Origin: Scolanthus callimorphus
Taxonomy: Eukaryota > Cnidaria > Anthozoa > Actiniaria > Edwardsiidae
Direction: 5' to 3'
DNA length: 64,000 nt
Assembly: GCA_033964015.1 (NCBI GenBank)
Contig: JAWWUD010000093.1
Span: 310,001 to 374,000 of the forward strand
Of the stretch, positions 24,392 through 34,491 are shown one piece after another. Below the pieces are notes generated by a model. The model saw only the letters and a program-made list of their open reading frames with translations. It did not search any database and was not told where the DNA came from. The position numbers and the translations under genes were made by a program. Within the stretch, counting starts at the first letter, position 1, and the number at the start of each line of letters is the position of its first letter.

Positions 24392-25771
24392 TCAGCACTG
24401 CTAGCGCTATGACATGACGCTTTTGAAAGAAAAACATCCAACAAATCAATTTCGTATCAAATTCTTCATTTTCATCTCATTTTTCGGACGTTATTTTCAG
24501 CCAGAAAGCATACTCGTGAAAACAAAAACAATGTAGTAGGAATCTGTAAATATCTGCTGATGTTTCAAGACGTTTTAAGGCGTTTATTATTGACCAGCAA
24601 CAAGAGAAAATGATCCCCAGAGAACGCAACCCCATGACCCATCTGACTGGCTGTAGTTCTAAAAATAGATTTCCGTTGGGAATTGCACGCGCATTCGAAC
24701 TGTTTTCCAGTGGTTTAGAAGCGCGCGCGTGTTGATGCAAGCAGCGTATCAGCCAATCATATTACGAGAACAGCAACAGTGCAGCGTCACATAGCACGTA
24801 TGGTGGTGGCCCACAAGTGACATGACTCTTTTGTACAAACGTCTAGCTGTTATCTCTAGAAATGTAGCTTCTCCGTGATAATATGACCTTCTGCGTAGAA
24901 AATCAGCTCCTCCGTAGAAATGTCTCTCCTCCATAGAAAATCTACAGCTCCTAGTTCCTAATACTGAAATGAATAACTTTTAGTTATTTCTTAAAAAGTG
25001 CGGAAAAGTGTGAAGAAAGTGTGAAAGTGCGGAAAAGTGTGATTTTTGGGCAAAAGTGCGGAATCGCACTGCCGCACTTCCCCAGATGCCCTGCCTATGA
25101 CAGGATGCAGACCCACATCCTAGACCAATTTCCGCAACTTCTGCATCCTGAGCCGATTTTCTGCACAATTTGGGCCTTTTCAAAAATATAAAGTGACAAA
25201 TATAGAAGCCTAAACATACTTTGTAGTGTGCATTATTTCACTACTGATGATTGTTTTGGGTCCCCCCCCAAAAAGAAATGGAATAAAAAACTGTCTTTTT
25301 ATATTTTATTGCGACTTTGTCATTTTCACAGAACGGACCAGTATTCAGTGTTTTACTGGCCTTTAGAAATTTCTCAGTGAAAAAATCTCGCAGGAATTTA
25401 AAGACCCTGCATGTGTCCGGTAGCCATGACATGTAGTTTTGTAGCCCATAAAACTCCATGCTAATGAGGTAACGGTAAAAATAGTGACCTCAATCTGTTA
25501 AAATCTCTTGGAATTTCGATCCATCCTTTGGTGTGAAACTGATTTATGTGATCCAAAGTCATAGAACAACAAACTAATCGTGTTATTTGAAAGTTTCTTA
25601 CCGTATTAGATAAACAGAACAAAACAAACATAACATTGTCACACCCATCGGACACAAGGTCTTTAAGGTGAATTCTTGGTGCTTAATAATTTCTCACAGT
25701 TCTGCTATCTTACTTTGCCAAGGTATCTATAGTGTAGAATATATAATCATTTTTGTTTAATTTTTTCTCAG
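24392..25771. other. Intergenic repeats
   Basis: About 24575-24790 has an inverted relative at 53390-53550 (shared GCGCGCGTGTTGATGCAA and CGTAATATGATTGGCT-type steps). At 25020-25160 there are short AAGTGCGGAA and GGATGCAG repeats. The piece at 25335-25400 recurs near 26635. No independent gene is supported. Confidence 0.45.
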
Positions 25772-28286
25772 GGACATTTACAGCAACACAACCGCCTCGA
25801 CCAGCAAGTGGAGAGGGTGAGTATATAGTCAATAAGGAAAAAGTGCATGGTGCAAGTCTATTTTATGTTATACTTTCTTTTGATCGAGAATATTATAAAT
25901 ATAAATTAGAAAAGAGATTATTTTTGCCATTTTGGAAATTCTAGATGTATGTGGGGGTCAAAAACTAGTGCTGCCCTTGGGGGGAGGGGTACATATATTT
26001 TCTGGAATTGCCCAATAGCTGATATTATCTACTAATAATGCAGCGCTCAAACATTTTCCCATATCGTTCTCGGATTTTCAGGATCTGTTTTATCTTGCAT
26101 ATCTTTACCTGCAAATAAATAAAAACATCCACCTATTGATGCTTTAAAAGCAATGCAACAAATGCCAATTCACCCTCCCCCCCCAAAAAAAAATGTGACA
26201 ATTGACGTTTTTTCCACAAAAATTAGATTTACATCTGTAACTTTTGTCCAAATATTTCCGTGAAATTGATTTTTTTTTCGCCCTGATACATGTACAGGTA
26301 AGCGACACACTGACACATCTGATCTTATATGCTGTGGTTTTTTTTCTTTATTTCTTACAGACAATTTACCTGTACCTGGAACAGAGCTGCCTAGTACAAC
26401 ACGTCCGCCTCAAGCCTCGAGTAAGGAGAGTGAGTAATTACCAAAAGGATTAACTACATGATCCAAGTCTAATGTTATAATAATAAAAACTAAAACTCAG
26501 GTTTTGCTCTTTTAACAGAAGCACTGCCTAACATCTTCTACCGCAACAAGACATCAAGCTCAGAGTGATGACAGTGAGTATATCAATGACAAAGATGGTA
26601 ATCATTGCTAGCTGCATTATGAACCACAACCCATATACCAGTATTCAGTGTTTTACGGGCCTTCAGAAATTTCTTGGTGAAAAAATCCAAAAATTCACAG
26701 CATTTTAAGGTGACATAGTTCGTGAGAATTTCATTGAAAATTTTGGAGCTTAATAATTTCTCGCAGTTCTGCTATCTTTTCCAACGTACTATAGTGTAGA
26801 ATAGACATTTTTGTTTATTTTGTTCTCAGGGGCAACAGCAACACGACCGCCTCGACCAGCAGGTGGAGAGGGTGAGTATATACTGTAGTCAATAAAGGAA
26901 AAAGTGCATGGTGCAAGTCTGTTTTATGTTATACTTGTTTTGATCAAGAATATTTTAATATAATTTAGGAATGTGATTTTTTAGCCATTTTGGAAATGCT
27001 GGATGCATGTGGGGGTCAAAAACTAGTGCCGCCCTTGGGTTGGTGGAGGGGGGGGGGGGGGGGGGAGGGGTACATATATTTTCTGGAATTGCCCAATAGC
27101 TGATAAAGCTGCAGAGTGTAGGTCTACTATAACACAGCGTTCAGATGTTTTCAAGATCGTTGAAACATTTTCCCATGTCGCTCTCAGATTTTCAGGATCA
27201 TTCAGATGTCTTTTAAGATCGTTCAATGTTTTTCTAGACCATTCAAATGTTTTCAATATCGTTTTGGATTTTTTATATCTCGCATATCTTTTACTTGCAA
27301 ATAAATAACATCCAGCTAATATAATTATGCTTTAAAATCAATGTAACAAATGCCTAATTTAACTCCCCCCCTCCCCTCCCCCTCCCCAAAAAATGCAAAA
27401 ATGACATTTTTTACCACAAAATTTCGATTTCCATCTGTAACTTTTGTCCAAATATTTCGTGAAATTTGAATTTTTATCCACCCTGATACATGTACAGGTA
27501 ATTATAAGCGACACACTGAAAGATTGCCATCTGATCTTATATGCTGTTATTTTTTCTTACAGACAATTTACCGATACCTGGAACAGAGCTGCCTAGTACA
27601 ACACGACCACCCCAAGCCTTGAGTAGGGAGAGTGAGTAATTACCAAAAGGATTAACTACATGATCCAAGTCTATTATTGTTATAATAATAAAAACTAAAA
27701 CTCAGGTTTTGCTCTTTTAACATAAGCACTACCTAGAAGAACATCCTCAGCTTCTACCGCAACGAGACATCAAGCAAATAAATAAAAACATCCAGCTATT
27801 TATGCTTTAAAATCAATTTAGAAAATAACACCAATGTTGTATTGTGAATGTGCGCATTCTGATTGGTTAAAAAGCGTGTTTGTAAGAGACCTGAGAAACA
27901 CGATTGTCACGCAACGCTGTCGCGCGTGTGTATGTTATTTTCTAAAAGCCTTCGGCTCGTGTCTTTCAAGTTTTGATCAGTTCTCCCAACATCCCCTCGT
28001 GTTTGTAAGAAAGCAGAGAGCACGCGGAAAGTACTTTTATTGCTTAAACGCATGCCTAATTTAAATCCCCCCCCAAAAAAATGCAAAAATTGACATTTTT
28101 GTCCAAATATTTCGTGAAATTTGAATTTTTATCCACCCTCATACATGTTTAGGTAATTATAAGCGACACACTGAAAGATTGCCATCTGATCTTATATGCT
28201 GTTATTTTTTCTTACAGACAATTTACCGGTACAAGGAACAGAGCTACCTAGTACCACACGACCACCCCAAGCCTCGAGTAGGGAGA
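25772..28286 (+). CDS. Tandemly duplicated Thr/Pro-rich exons of an unrecognised gene
   Basis: Small exons with good GT-AG borders come in repeated types. Type A is 25772-25816 and 26830-26871 (TATQPPRPASGE- and TATRPPRPAGGE-like). Type B is 26361-26429, 27563-27631 and 28218-28286 (DNLPVPGTELPSTTRPPQ-like). All five are phase 1-1 and a multiple of three long (42, 45 or 69 bases), so any subset keeps frame. Type C at 26519-26573 is 55 bases and hits TGA in the phase set by its neighbours. Its copy near 27722 has CAT where the CAG acceptor should be. The products look like Thr/Pro-rich linkers. No start codon or upstream exon was identified. It continues into 28869-30507. Confidence 0.5.
27826..28048. 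mobile_element. Foldback MITE, copy 2
   Basis: A second copy of the element at 5336-5645, shortened in the middle: the left half is kept to the TTTTCTAAAAGC step and the right half from the CTCGTGTCTTTC step. It sits between the second and third type B exons of the 25.8-33 kb gene, inside what would be an intron. Confidence 0.75.
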
Positions 28287-28868
28287 GTGAGTAATTACCA
28301 AAAGGATTAACTACATGATCCAAGTTAGGGTGAAATTGGTGAAAAAAGTTAATGGGGGGACTAATACTTTACATTATTAACGTTTGAAAAAAACAAATGA
28401 AGAATACTTACAAGATTGTCTGATGTGTATGTGTTATTTATTTTTATATATTCATATTTAGTCACACGCCCCACATGGAAATCAGCGTCTGTTTTGGTTT
28501 TTAACTTTTGTAAATAGACAGTTGTTGTGGCCAGCGTGCCTAAATAAAGATGTATGTATGTATGTTTGAGGTGGATTTCTGGGTCTCAAATTTTCCATTG
28601 AATTGGAGTGAGTGTACATACATTGTAACGATTGATGTTTAGAAATCCACCTCAAACCGTGAAAAATAAACACAAAAATATACAAACAGACAATGTTTAA
28701 TATTAGCTGATCAACTCCACCGATTTTCCAACAGCCGATGAGGCCCGTTGGTGCAACTGTTATTTTTATAATATGAATAGGTGGTTACTTTACTGATAGA
28801 ACAGTAGAATAGTTTACAGTCCTGTAAAAAATTTTTTCAAAAACTCTTAATTTTTCCACATTATGCAG

Positions 28869-30507
28869 GGGCAAGAGAAGAGGTGCAGAAATCAAGATTG
28901 CAAATACATGAAGAAACTGGTTGTGTTTGTAAGTTTACTGATGCTGATATGTAAAGTAATATATTAGTCATGTTTTTTTTTATAACTGTACCATAATTTT
29001 TGGTTCCAACATTTTATATATTCTTAGGTGGAACAGTAACAAGGAATCTCTCAGTTAGACAGTTGAGAGCCAGAAGGGGAGCCAGCAAGGCAAGCATACA
29101 AGCTCAAGGTTCTTATCATGATAATGCGGAGCTACCACTGAACAAGACATTGGTTTTCTGTATTTCTCATAGGCACACTAGACAGAGTTCTAGAAGTGGA
29201 AAACCTAATAAGGAGAGGCAATGAGGGAAGCCTGTTTGGTGTACCTCCTGTCCTTCCATTTCATTTGAAGAAGTAAGTAGCACTAAAAAATCTGTCTTGC
29301 ACAGAATTGATATAAATTTTAGTCATGAATTGTCACAAAACCAAAAAGAAAGTATTGATGTTAAAAAAAATAATAATTTACCTTGTTGCAGGGATGTCAG
29401 CAGGCACAGCATGGGGCTGATGTGATGATAGTTCTAGTGCTAAACGAACAAAAGAGGAGCGACAACTTGATAAGGTAATTATTGGCTATATTATTCAAAA
29501 ACTCAGCACACATCAGTCAAATAGTGCACAATACATAATATTAAAGATTTTGACTGCGGCAGGTCTGCATATCGATCAAGACAAATTGATCCAGTTACAG
29601 TAGCATATTAACCTGCATACATAGACTTTTCTACTCCTATTTAGCTCACATTTCAGATATTTCATGGGTTTTTATTTATCAATTAACACATTCTGTTCAA
29701 CAACAGGGCAGTTAAAGAGACATACAGGGAAATGCCTGTGATTTGCCTGGCCTTCCCTTTGAGTTCAAGAGAAGGGCAAGAAGGTATGAATACTTTAATG
29801 CTGAATTAGTTCCACTGAATTTCATCAACAAAGTAGCTAGAAGTTAACGAAAGAAACAAACAAAGAAACATGTAATTTGGCTATGTCCTTCTTAAAAATA
29901 AAATAAAGAAAACAACACTCTAGAATTACATTGAATTGAGATATTGATTGTTTTATTGTATAGTATACCAGACATATGGAGCAAGTCATGGGATTCTCCT
30001 GTTCGCCCCAAATAGAGGCTCCTTACCCGAACGTTCGGGTCATAGATGGTAAGAATTGAAAAGTTTAATGATTGTTGAACTTCTTTAATTAATGGTGGCT
30101 GTCCTAAATCATAATCAACATATCTTATTTTAATAACCAGACACGACAACAGAGATTGGCAGGAGGGCTGCTGTCCACAGCTGCAGGACTGCAGCCAATT
30201 ATGAAAGGTGTGTATGTTGGAATCTCTAAACTACGATCACCTGGTTAAACCTGTTCAAAAGTATATGTTGAACATCATCTTTTATATTTCCTTAATAGGA
30301 GTCTTAGAAATGAAGAAGTGGACACAGTGGTGAGTGACAAAAAAAATCAATCAATGTGATCTTAGCTATTGTGAGAAAATATATGTCAGCATCTAAGTTA
30401 ACTTGATTAATGTGACAGAATGATCACTGAACCTATTTTCCTTCACTTGCAGGTCTCATTCCGGCATGAGTATAGTTTTACAAATAGTGAAAACTCAACG
30501 TTAGTAG
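28869..30507 (+). CDS. Middle exons of the unrecognised multi-exon gene
   Basis: Candidate exons are 28869-28928, 29028-29108, 29173-29272, 29451-29474 (late acceptor; 29392 by the stronger acceptor), 29964-30048, 30141-30207, 30299-30329 and 30453-30507. Phases link consistently as 1, 1, 2, 0, 1, 2, 0, 1 if the late acceptor is used and the candidate exon 29707-29783 is skipped. Peptides include ENLIRRGNEGSLFGVPPVLP, SSAKRTKEERQLDK and NYERSLRNEEVDTV. With the stronger acceptor at 29392 a TGA appears in frame. The donor at 29109 (GTTCTT) is weak. No known domain was recognised. Either the gene is alternatively spliced or this part has decayed. Confidence 0.45.
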
Positions 30508-30665
30508 GTTAGTGTGTTTGCTTTCTTGTGGAAAGGGATTGTCATTAGCAATCGAGCATACAAGACTTGCATGTTACATGAGATTTACCTGTACAGTTAG
30601 TTCTGTGATTCAGGCAATGGCTAAAAGTGGAGCTGTTCCTCAATACTAATTCTATAAGGACTTAG

Positions 30666-30740
30666 GTCAGCACGGGTTCCATAGTGGTATTGCAATCACC
30701 TCTGAGACCCGGGTTTGATCCCTTGCTGGGACACAATGAG
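30666..30740 (+). repeat. tRNA-derived (SINE-like) head in an intron
   Basis: ATAGTGGTATTGCAATC resembles a tRNA A-box region, and CGGGTTTGATCCC, some 40 bases on, is a good B box. The cloverleaf is not intact, so a SINE remnant is more likely than a tRNA gene. It lies between exons ending at 30507 and starting at 30863. No target duplication was found. Confidence 0.4.
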
Positions 30741-30862
30741 ATTCTTAGCTGCCGTAAATTGAGATTGGTTTTGTAGAATACAAATTATAGCTTGGGTAGA
30801 TTACAAATTATGCTACTAGTTTGTGTTTATTTTGATGACATCAGTGTATTATTTATTCACAG

Positions 30863-31959
30863 AATCAGTGACCGGCACACATACAGAGGAGCAACATAGA
30901 GAGGAGCAGGGTGAGTTTACAGTGATATTGATAAATAAACACCAATGTGTCTACCACTATCCCTGTCTGCTACTGTCCAGTAAATACAAAATCATACCAT
31001 TAGTTTGAGTTTCTTTTGATGACATCAGTGTATTATTTATTCACAGAATCAGTGACCGGCACACATACAGAGGAGCAACATATAGAGGAGCAAGGTAAGT
31101 TTACAGTGATATTGATAAATAAACACCAATGTGTCTACCACTATCCCCTGTCTGCTACTGTCCAGTAGATTACAAAATTATACCATTAGTTTGAGTTTCT
31201 TTTGATGACATCAATTATTATTTATTCACAGAATCAGTGACCGGCACACATACAGAGGAGCAACATAGAGAGGATCAACATAGAGAGGATCAACATAGAG
31301 AGGAGCAACATAGAGAGGAGCAACATAGAGAGGAGCAACATAGAGAGGAGCAACATAGAGAGGAGCAACATATAGAGGAGCAACATAGAGAGGAGCAACA
31401 TAGAGAGAGCAACATAGAGAGGAGCAACATAGAGAGGAGCAACATAGAGAGGAGCAACATAGAGAGGAGCAACATAGAGAGGAGCAACATAGAGAGGAGC
31501 AACATAGAGAGGAGCAACATATAGAGGAGCAACATAGAGAGGATCAACATAGAGAGGATCAACATAGAGAGGAGCAACATAGAGAGGAGCAACATAGAGA
31601 GGAGCAGGGTGAGTTTACATTGATATTGATAAATAAACACCAATGTGTCTACCACTATCCCCTGTCTGCTACTGTCCAGTAGATTACAAAATTATACCAT
31701 TAGTTTGAGTTTCTTTTGATGACATCAGTGTATTATTTATTCACGGAATCAGTGACCGGCACACATACAGAAGAGCAACATAGAGAGGATCAACATAGAG
31801 AGGATCAACATAGAGAGGATCAACATAGAGAGGATCAACATAGAGAGGAGCAACATAGAGAGGAGCAACATAGAGAGGAGCAACATAGAGAGGAGCAACA
31901 TAGAGAGGAGCAACATAGAGAGGAGCAACATAGAGAGGAGCAACATAGAGAGGAGCAGG
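30863..31959 (+). CDS. Four tandem Glu/Gln/His-rich exons with a 15 bp repeat
   Basis: A module of about 185 bp (intron end, exon, intron start) is repeated four times: exons at 30863-30910, 31047-31094, 31232-31608 and about 31747-31959. Each begins with codons for ESVTGTHTEEQ. The first two encode one or two HREEQ units. In the third and fourth, the 15-mer GAGCAACATAGAGAG has expanded to roughly 23 and 13 units. The first two are 48 bases and phase 1-1. The third is 377 bases because one unit near 31405 lacks a base, which shifts the frame. The fourth has CACGG where the others have CACAG, so its acceptor is lost. The product would be a highly charged low-complexity tail. Confidence 0.5.
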
Positions 31960-32049
31960 GTGAGTTTACATTGATATTGATGTATCAAATGTTATGACAC
32001 AAATCCTTTATTGATAGTATGGAAATAAATATGGTAGCATAAATTTCAA

Positions 32050-32212
32050 ATAAATATATCTTATTGGACATTTTGATGTACAATATCGCTGGATATTTTT
32101 TCGAGTCTGGAGTATTTTGTCGAGCCCGTCTTCGGGCGAGACAAAATAAAAAGACGAGAAAAAAGATGTTCAGAGATATTGTACATTAAAATGTCTAATA
32201 CGTTGTTTATTA
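32050..32212. mobile_element. Foldback MITE
   Basis: TTGGACATTTTGATGTACAA near 32063 pairs with TTGTACATTAAAATGTCTAA near 32181. CTCGTC/GACGAG and the CGAGCCCGTCTTCGGGCG tip form the centre. A further inverted pair (TTATTATCCGAC near 32207 and TTGGATAATAATAG near 32506) suggests a larger composite element to about 32515. No coding capacity. Confidence 0.55.
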
Positions 32213-32657
32213 TCCGACATTTATTTTCCGCTGTTTTGAATAGACCAGGTTCGAATTACGCTCTAATGCTCACAAGACAAAAGCTTCAAATCGAGGCTTT
32301 CTCCAAGTTCTAATATATTTACAGTAATTTCAGAAGAAAGCCTCGACTTGAGGTTATTGTTTGTAGGCATTGGAGCGTAATTCGAACATGGCCTATTGAG
32401 AATGGACGAACTTAGTGATAATAGTTTGGAAGTGTAAAATATCGCGAGATATTTGTACTCGCCCCAGTGTCACTCCTGCGATATTTGTTCTCCTTTCGTA
32501 GCAGTTGGATAATAATAGCAGATAATCATGATTGTGTGAAACTGTTTGATAAAAAATAATGAAACACTTTAAAATGAAACATTGAAAGTTATCAGTATTC
32601 TATTTTTTTATGTACATACATCTCACTCTGGTGCATTGCTTTTTTTACAGGGGTGAG

Positions 32658-33013
32658 AGGAAGAAACGGAACAGGAGAAAGAGAAAAAGGCTTGGAAACA
32701 AGAATGTAGCATCGGGAAAGGTGCGTAAAGTTCCTTCGATCGCACAGCGGGTCGTCACTATGACAAAAGGCAGAGGAGGAAGGACTTTCCACATGAAAAC
32801 CTTTCCGTGGTTGCCGACCCAGTAAACTTAAAGACACCGAAATATGGGCTTTACACTCGCAACGTGTTTTTTGCATACGTGAATCAAACGTTAAATGCAA
32901 CCGCCAATGGAATTTCTCCGACAACAAAAGCTAATCCCGCTAAATTAGCCACTTTCATAACGGACGCGGTTTCACAAATCTATAGACGAGTGGAGATCAA
33001 ATGGTGCAGGGCG
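32658..33013 (+). pseudogene. Probable last exon of the 25.8-33 kb gene, one in-frame stop
   Basis: From an AG acceptor at 32656-32657, phase 1 gives EETEQEKEKKAWKQECSIGK, then TAA at 32726-32728. The same frame then stays open for about 95 codons (RKDFPHENLSVVADPVNLK, KYGLYTRNVFFAYVNQ) to TAG at 33011-33013. The acidic/basic start continues the style of the preceding exons. Using the stronger acceptor at 32650 gives a short tail ending at ATG-TAG instead. The stretch past 33000 runs into repeat sequence (CGTAGCCAGGGGG). Family is not recognised. Confidence 0.35.
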
Positions 33014-33243
33014 TAGCCAGGGGGGGGGGGAAGGGGGCAAATTTGAACATTTTCGTCCCATGTTTTCACTCATTGACGTCCACGGAAAACCCTTTGCGAC
33101 TTGTGAAAACAAGGTCTTTAGGGGAAAATGGGAAAAAGACGTGCACCCAATTTACTTTATTTACTTTCATGTTTAGGAATAACAAGACAAGATGAAGAGG
33201 GAAAGCAAATACATTCTATTTCCCTCGGGAGCAGTCAGTATAT

Positions 33244-33664
33244 TATTACATAGCTCGTATTTATTCGATCAAAGCGCGCGCTCTGATTGATTCTATCATG
33301 GTAAAGTCAAGCGGGCAACAATTTTCAATGTAGTCCGCGCGGGCTACATTGAAAATTGTTGCCCGCGTGGGAGACGTCGCTAGAGCGAGAAATTTCGACG
33401 GACCATTTTTACACCGAATTTTCTTTCTGCTATATAATAAAACACTTAATATGCTCCCGAGGGAACAGCGAGTTTTGTTTTCCCGAGAAAACAAAAGTGT
33501 AGTTTCCCGAGACAGGGAAACATCGAGTTTCTCGGGAAAACACAACTCGCTGTTTCCCTCGGGAGCAGTCATTAAGTGTTTAATGTCGCCCGCGTGACTT
33601 TACCACGTGACCATGATATAACTAATCAGAGCGCGCGCTTTGATCGAATAAATACGAGCTATAT
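33244..33664. mobile_element. Foldback MITE with about 60 bp TIRs
   Basis: ATAGCTCGTATTTATTCGAT at the left is inverted at the right (ATCGAATAAATACGAGCTAT). Both arms share GCGCGCGCTCTGATT-type sequence and a GTAAAGTCA/TGACTTTAC step. A second palindrome of TACATTGAAAATTGTTGCCC and its complement lies at 33322-33363. It also contains several copies of a CCCGAGGGAA or TCGGGAAAAC motif. No coding capacity. Confidence 0.65.
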
Positions 33665-34248
33665 AATAAAAGTGTATATTATTCACTAGTTATTCGCTAT
33701 ATTGATTCCTTCTTGGTATGTATGTTGTTCACAATCACGTTTACAAATTGTATTTAGAAGTGCTTAATATTATAAAGTACTTGCGTAACCTAGACTTTTA
33801 GCCTTTGGGTGGTTTTCATGAGCATGTGAAATAGACTATTAGGCCTAGTACATACGCCGCTATTATTTTGAGCCGTTCCAAATTGGTAAAAAGGTAAAAA
33901 CGTTGAACTACAAATTGTACAAACGTTTTGCACTGGACAAAAAATTTATTCACCTCAATAATATCAATCATGTCTAAATCCTGTCCGCCTCAGAGAGGCT
34001 GAACAGGTTCGGCTTTGAACTAGGTCTTACACCCTGTTTGCTTGTAGTCTCCACTGGGCCTAATTCATACGCCGCTCTTATCATGAGCTTATTTAACCTG
34101 TTGCCTTGAAATACGCAAAATCGGGGCATTTAAATGCCCCGGTATGATTTAGAATAGTCTAGGTGACAGGCAGACCAGAGATGGACGAACAATATTGTTT
34201 TATCGAGATTTTTCAATTGGATCTGCTCATGGTAAGAGCGGCGTATGC
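33665..34248. other. Repeat sequence flanking the retroelement
   Basis: No gene. CATACGCCGCT occurs at 33852 and 34070, and its complement AGCGGCGTATGC at 34237-34248 abuts the retroelement, so the retroelement has landed in or beside an older inverted-repeat element. Confidence 0.4.
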
Positions 34249-34441
34249 ACTATTCTCACTGCATACATTATTGCCACGCCACGAAAGAATTTGAACAACA
34301 ACCCAAATATGGAGTCTTTGGAGTCTGCGCGTTGTAGGCAACATGTTGGCAGCGTGGTTTCACAATCAGTCACCCATTTCCCTGAGTTCGGTTCGCAAGA
34401 AGGTGCCGCCGGAGAGTCTTTCGCAAGCCGTGAAGTTCACA
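34249..34441 (+). repeat. Split direct repeat A1
   Basis: About 95% identical to 40289-40480, starting at ACTATTCTCACTGC and ending near GCCGTGAAGTTCAC. Small differences include one T insertion in A2 at CATGTTTGG and changes near the 3' edge. Confidence 0.85.
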
Positions 34442-34491
34442 ATTCCTCGTCGACCACCACCAGCACCTCAAGCGTACTGTACTTGTAATAA

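Noticed and set aside
29707..29783. Additional exon between 29474 and 29964
   Set aside because: Splice borders are acceptable but no phase fits the neighbouring exons without a stop; skipping it gives a consistent frame.
32592..32927. Minus-strand 111-codon frame
   Set aside because: Shadow of the plus-strand exon at 32658-33013; no motif and no splice support.
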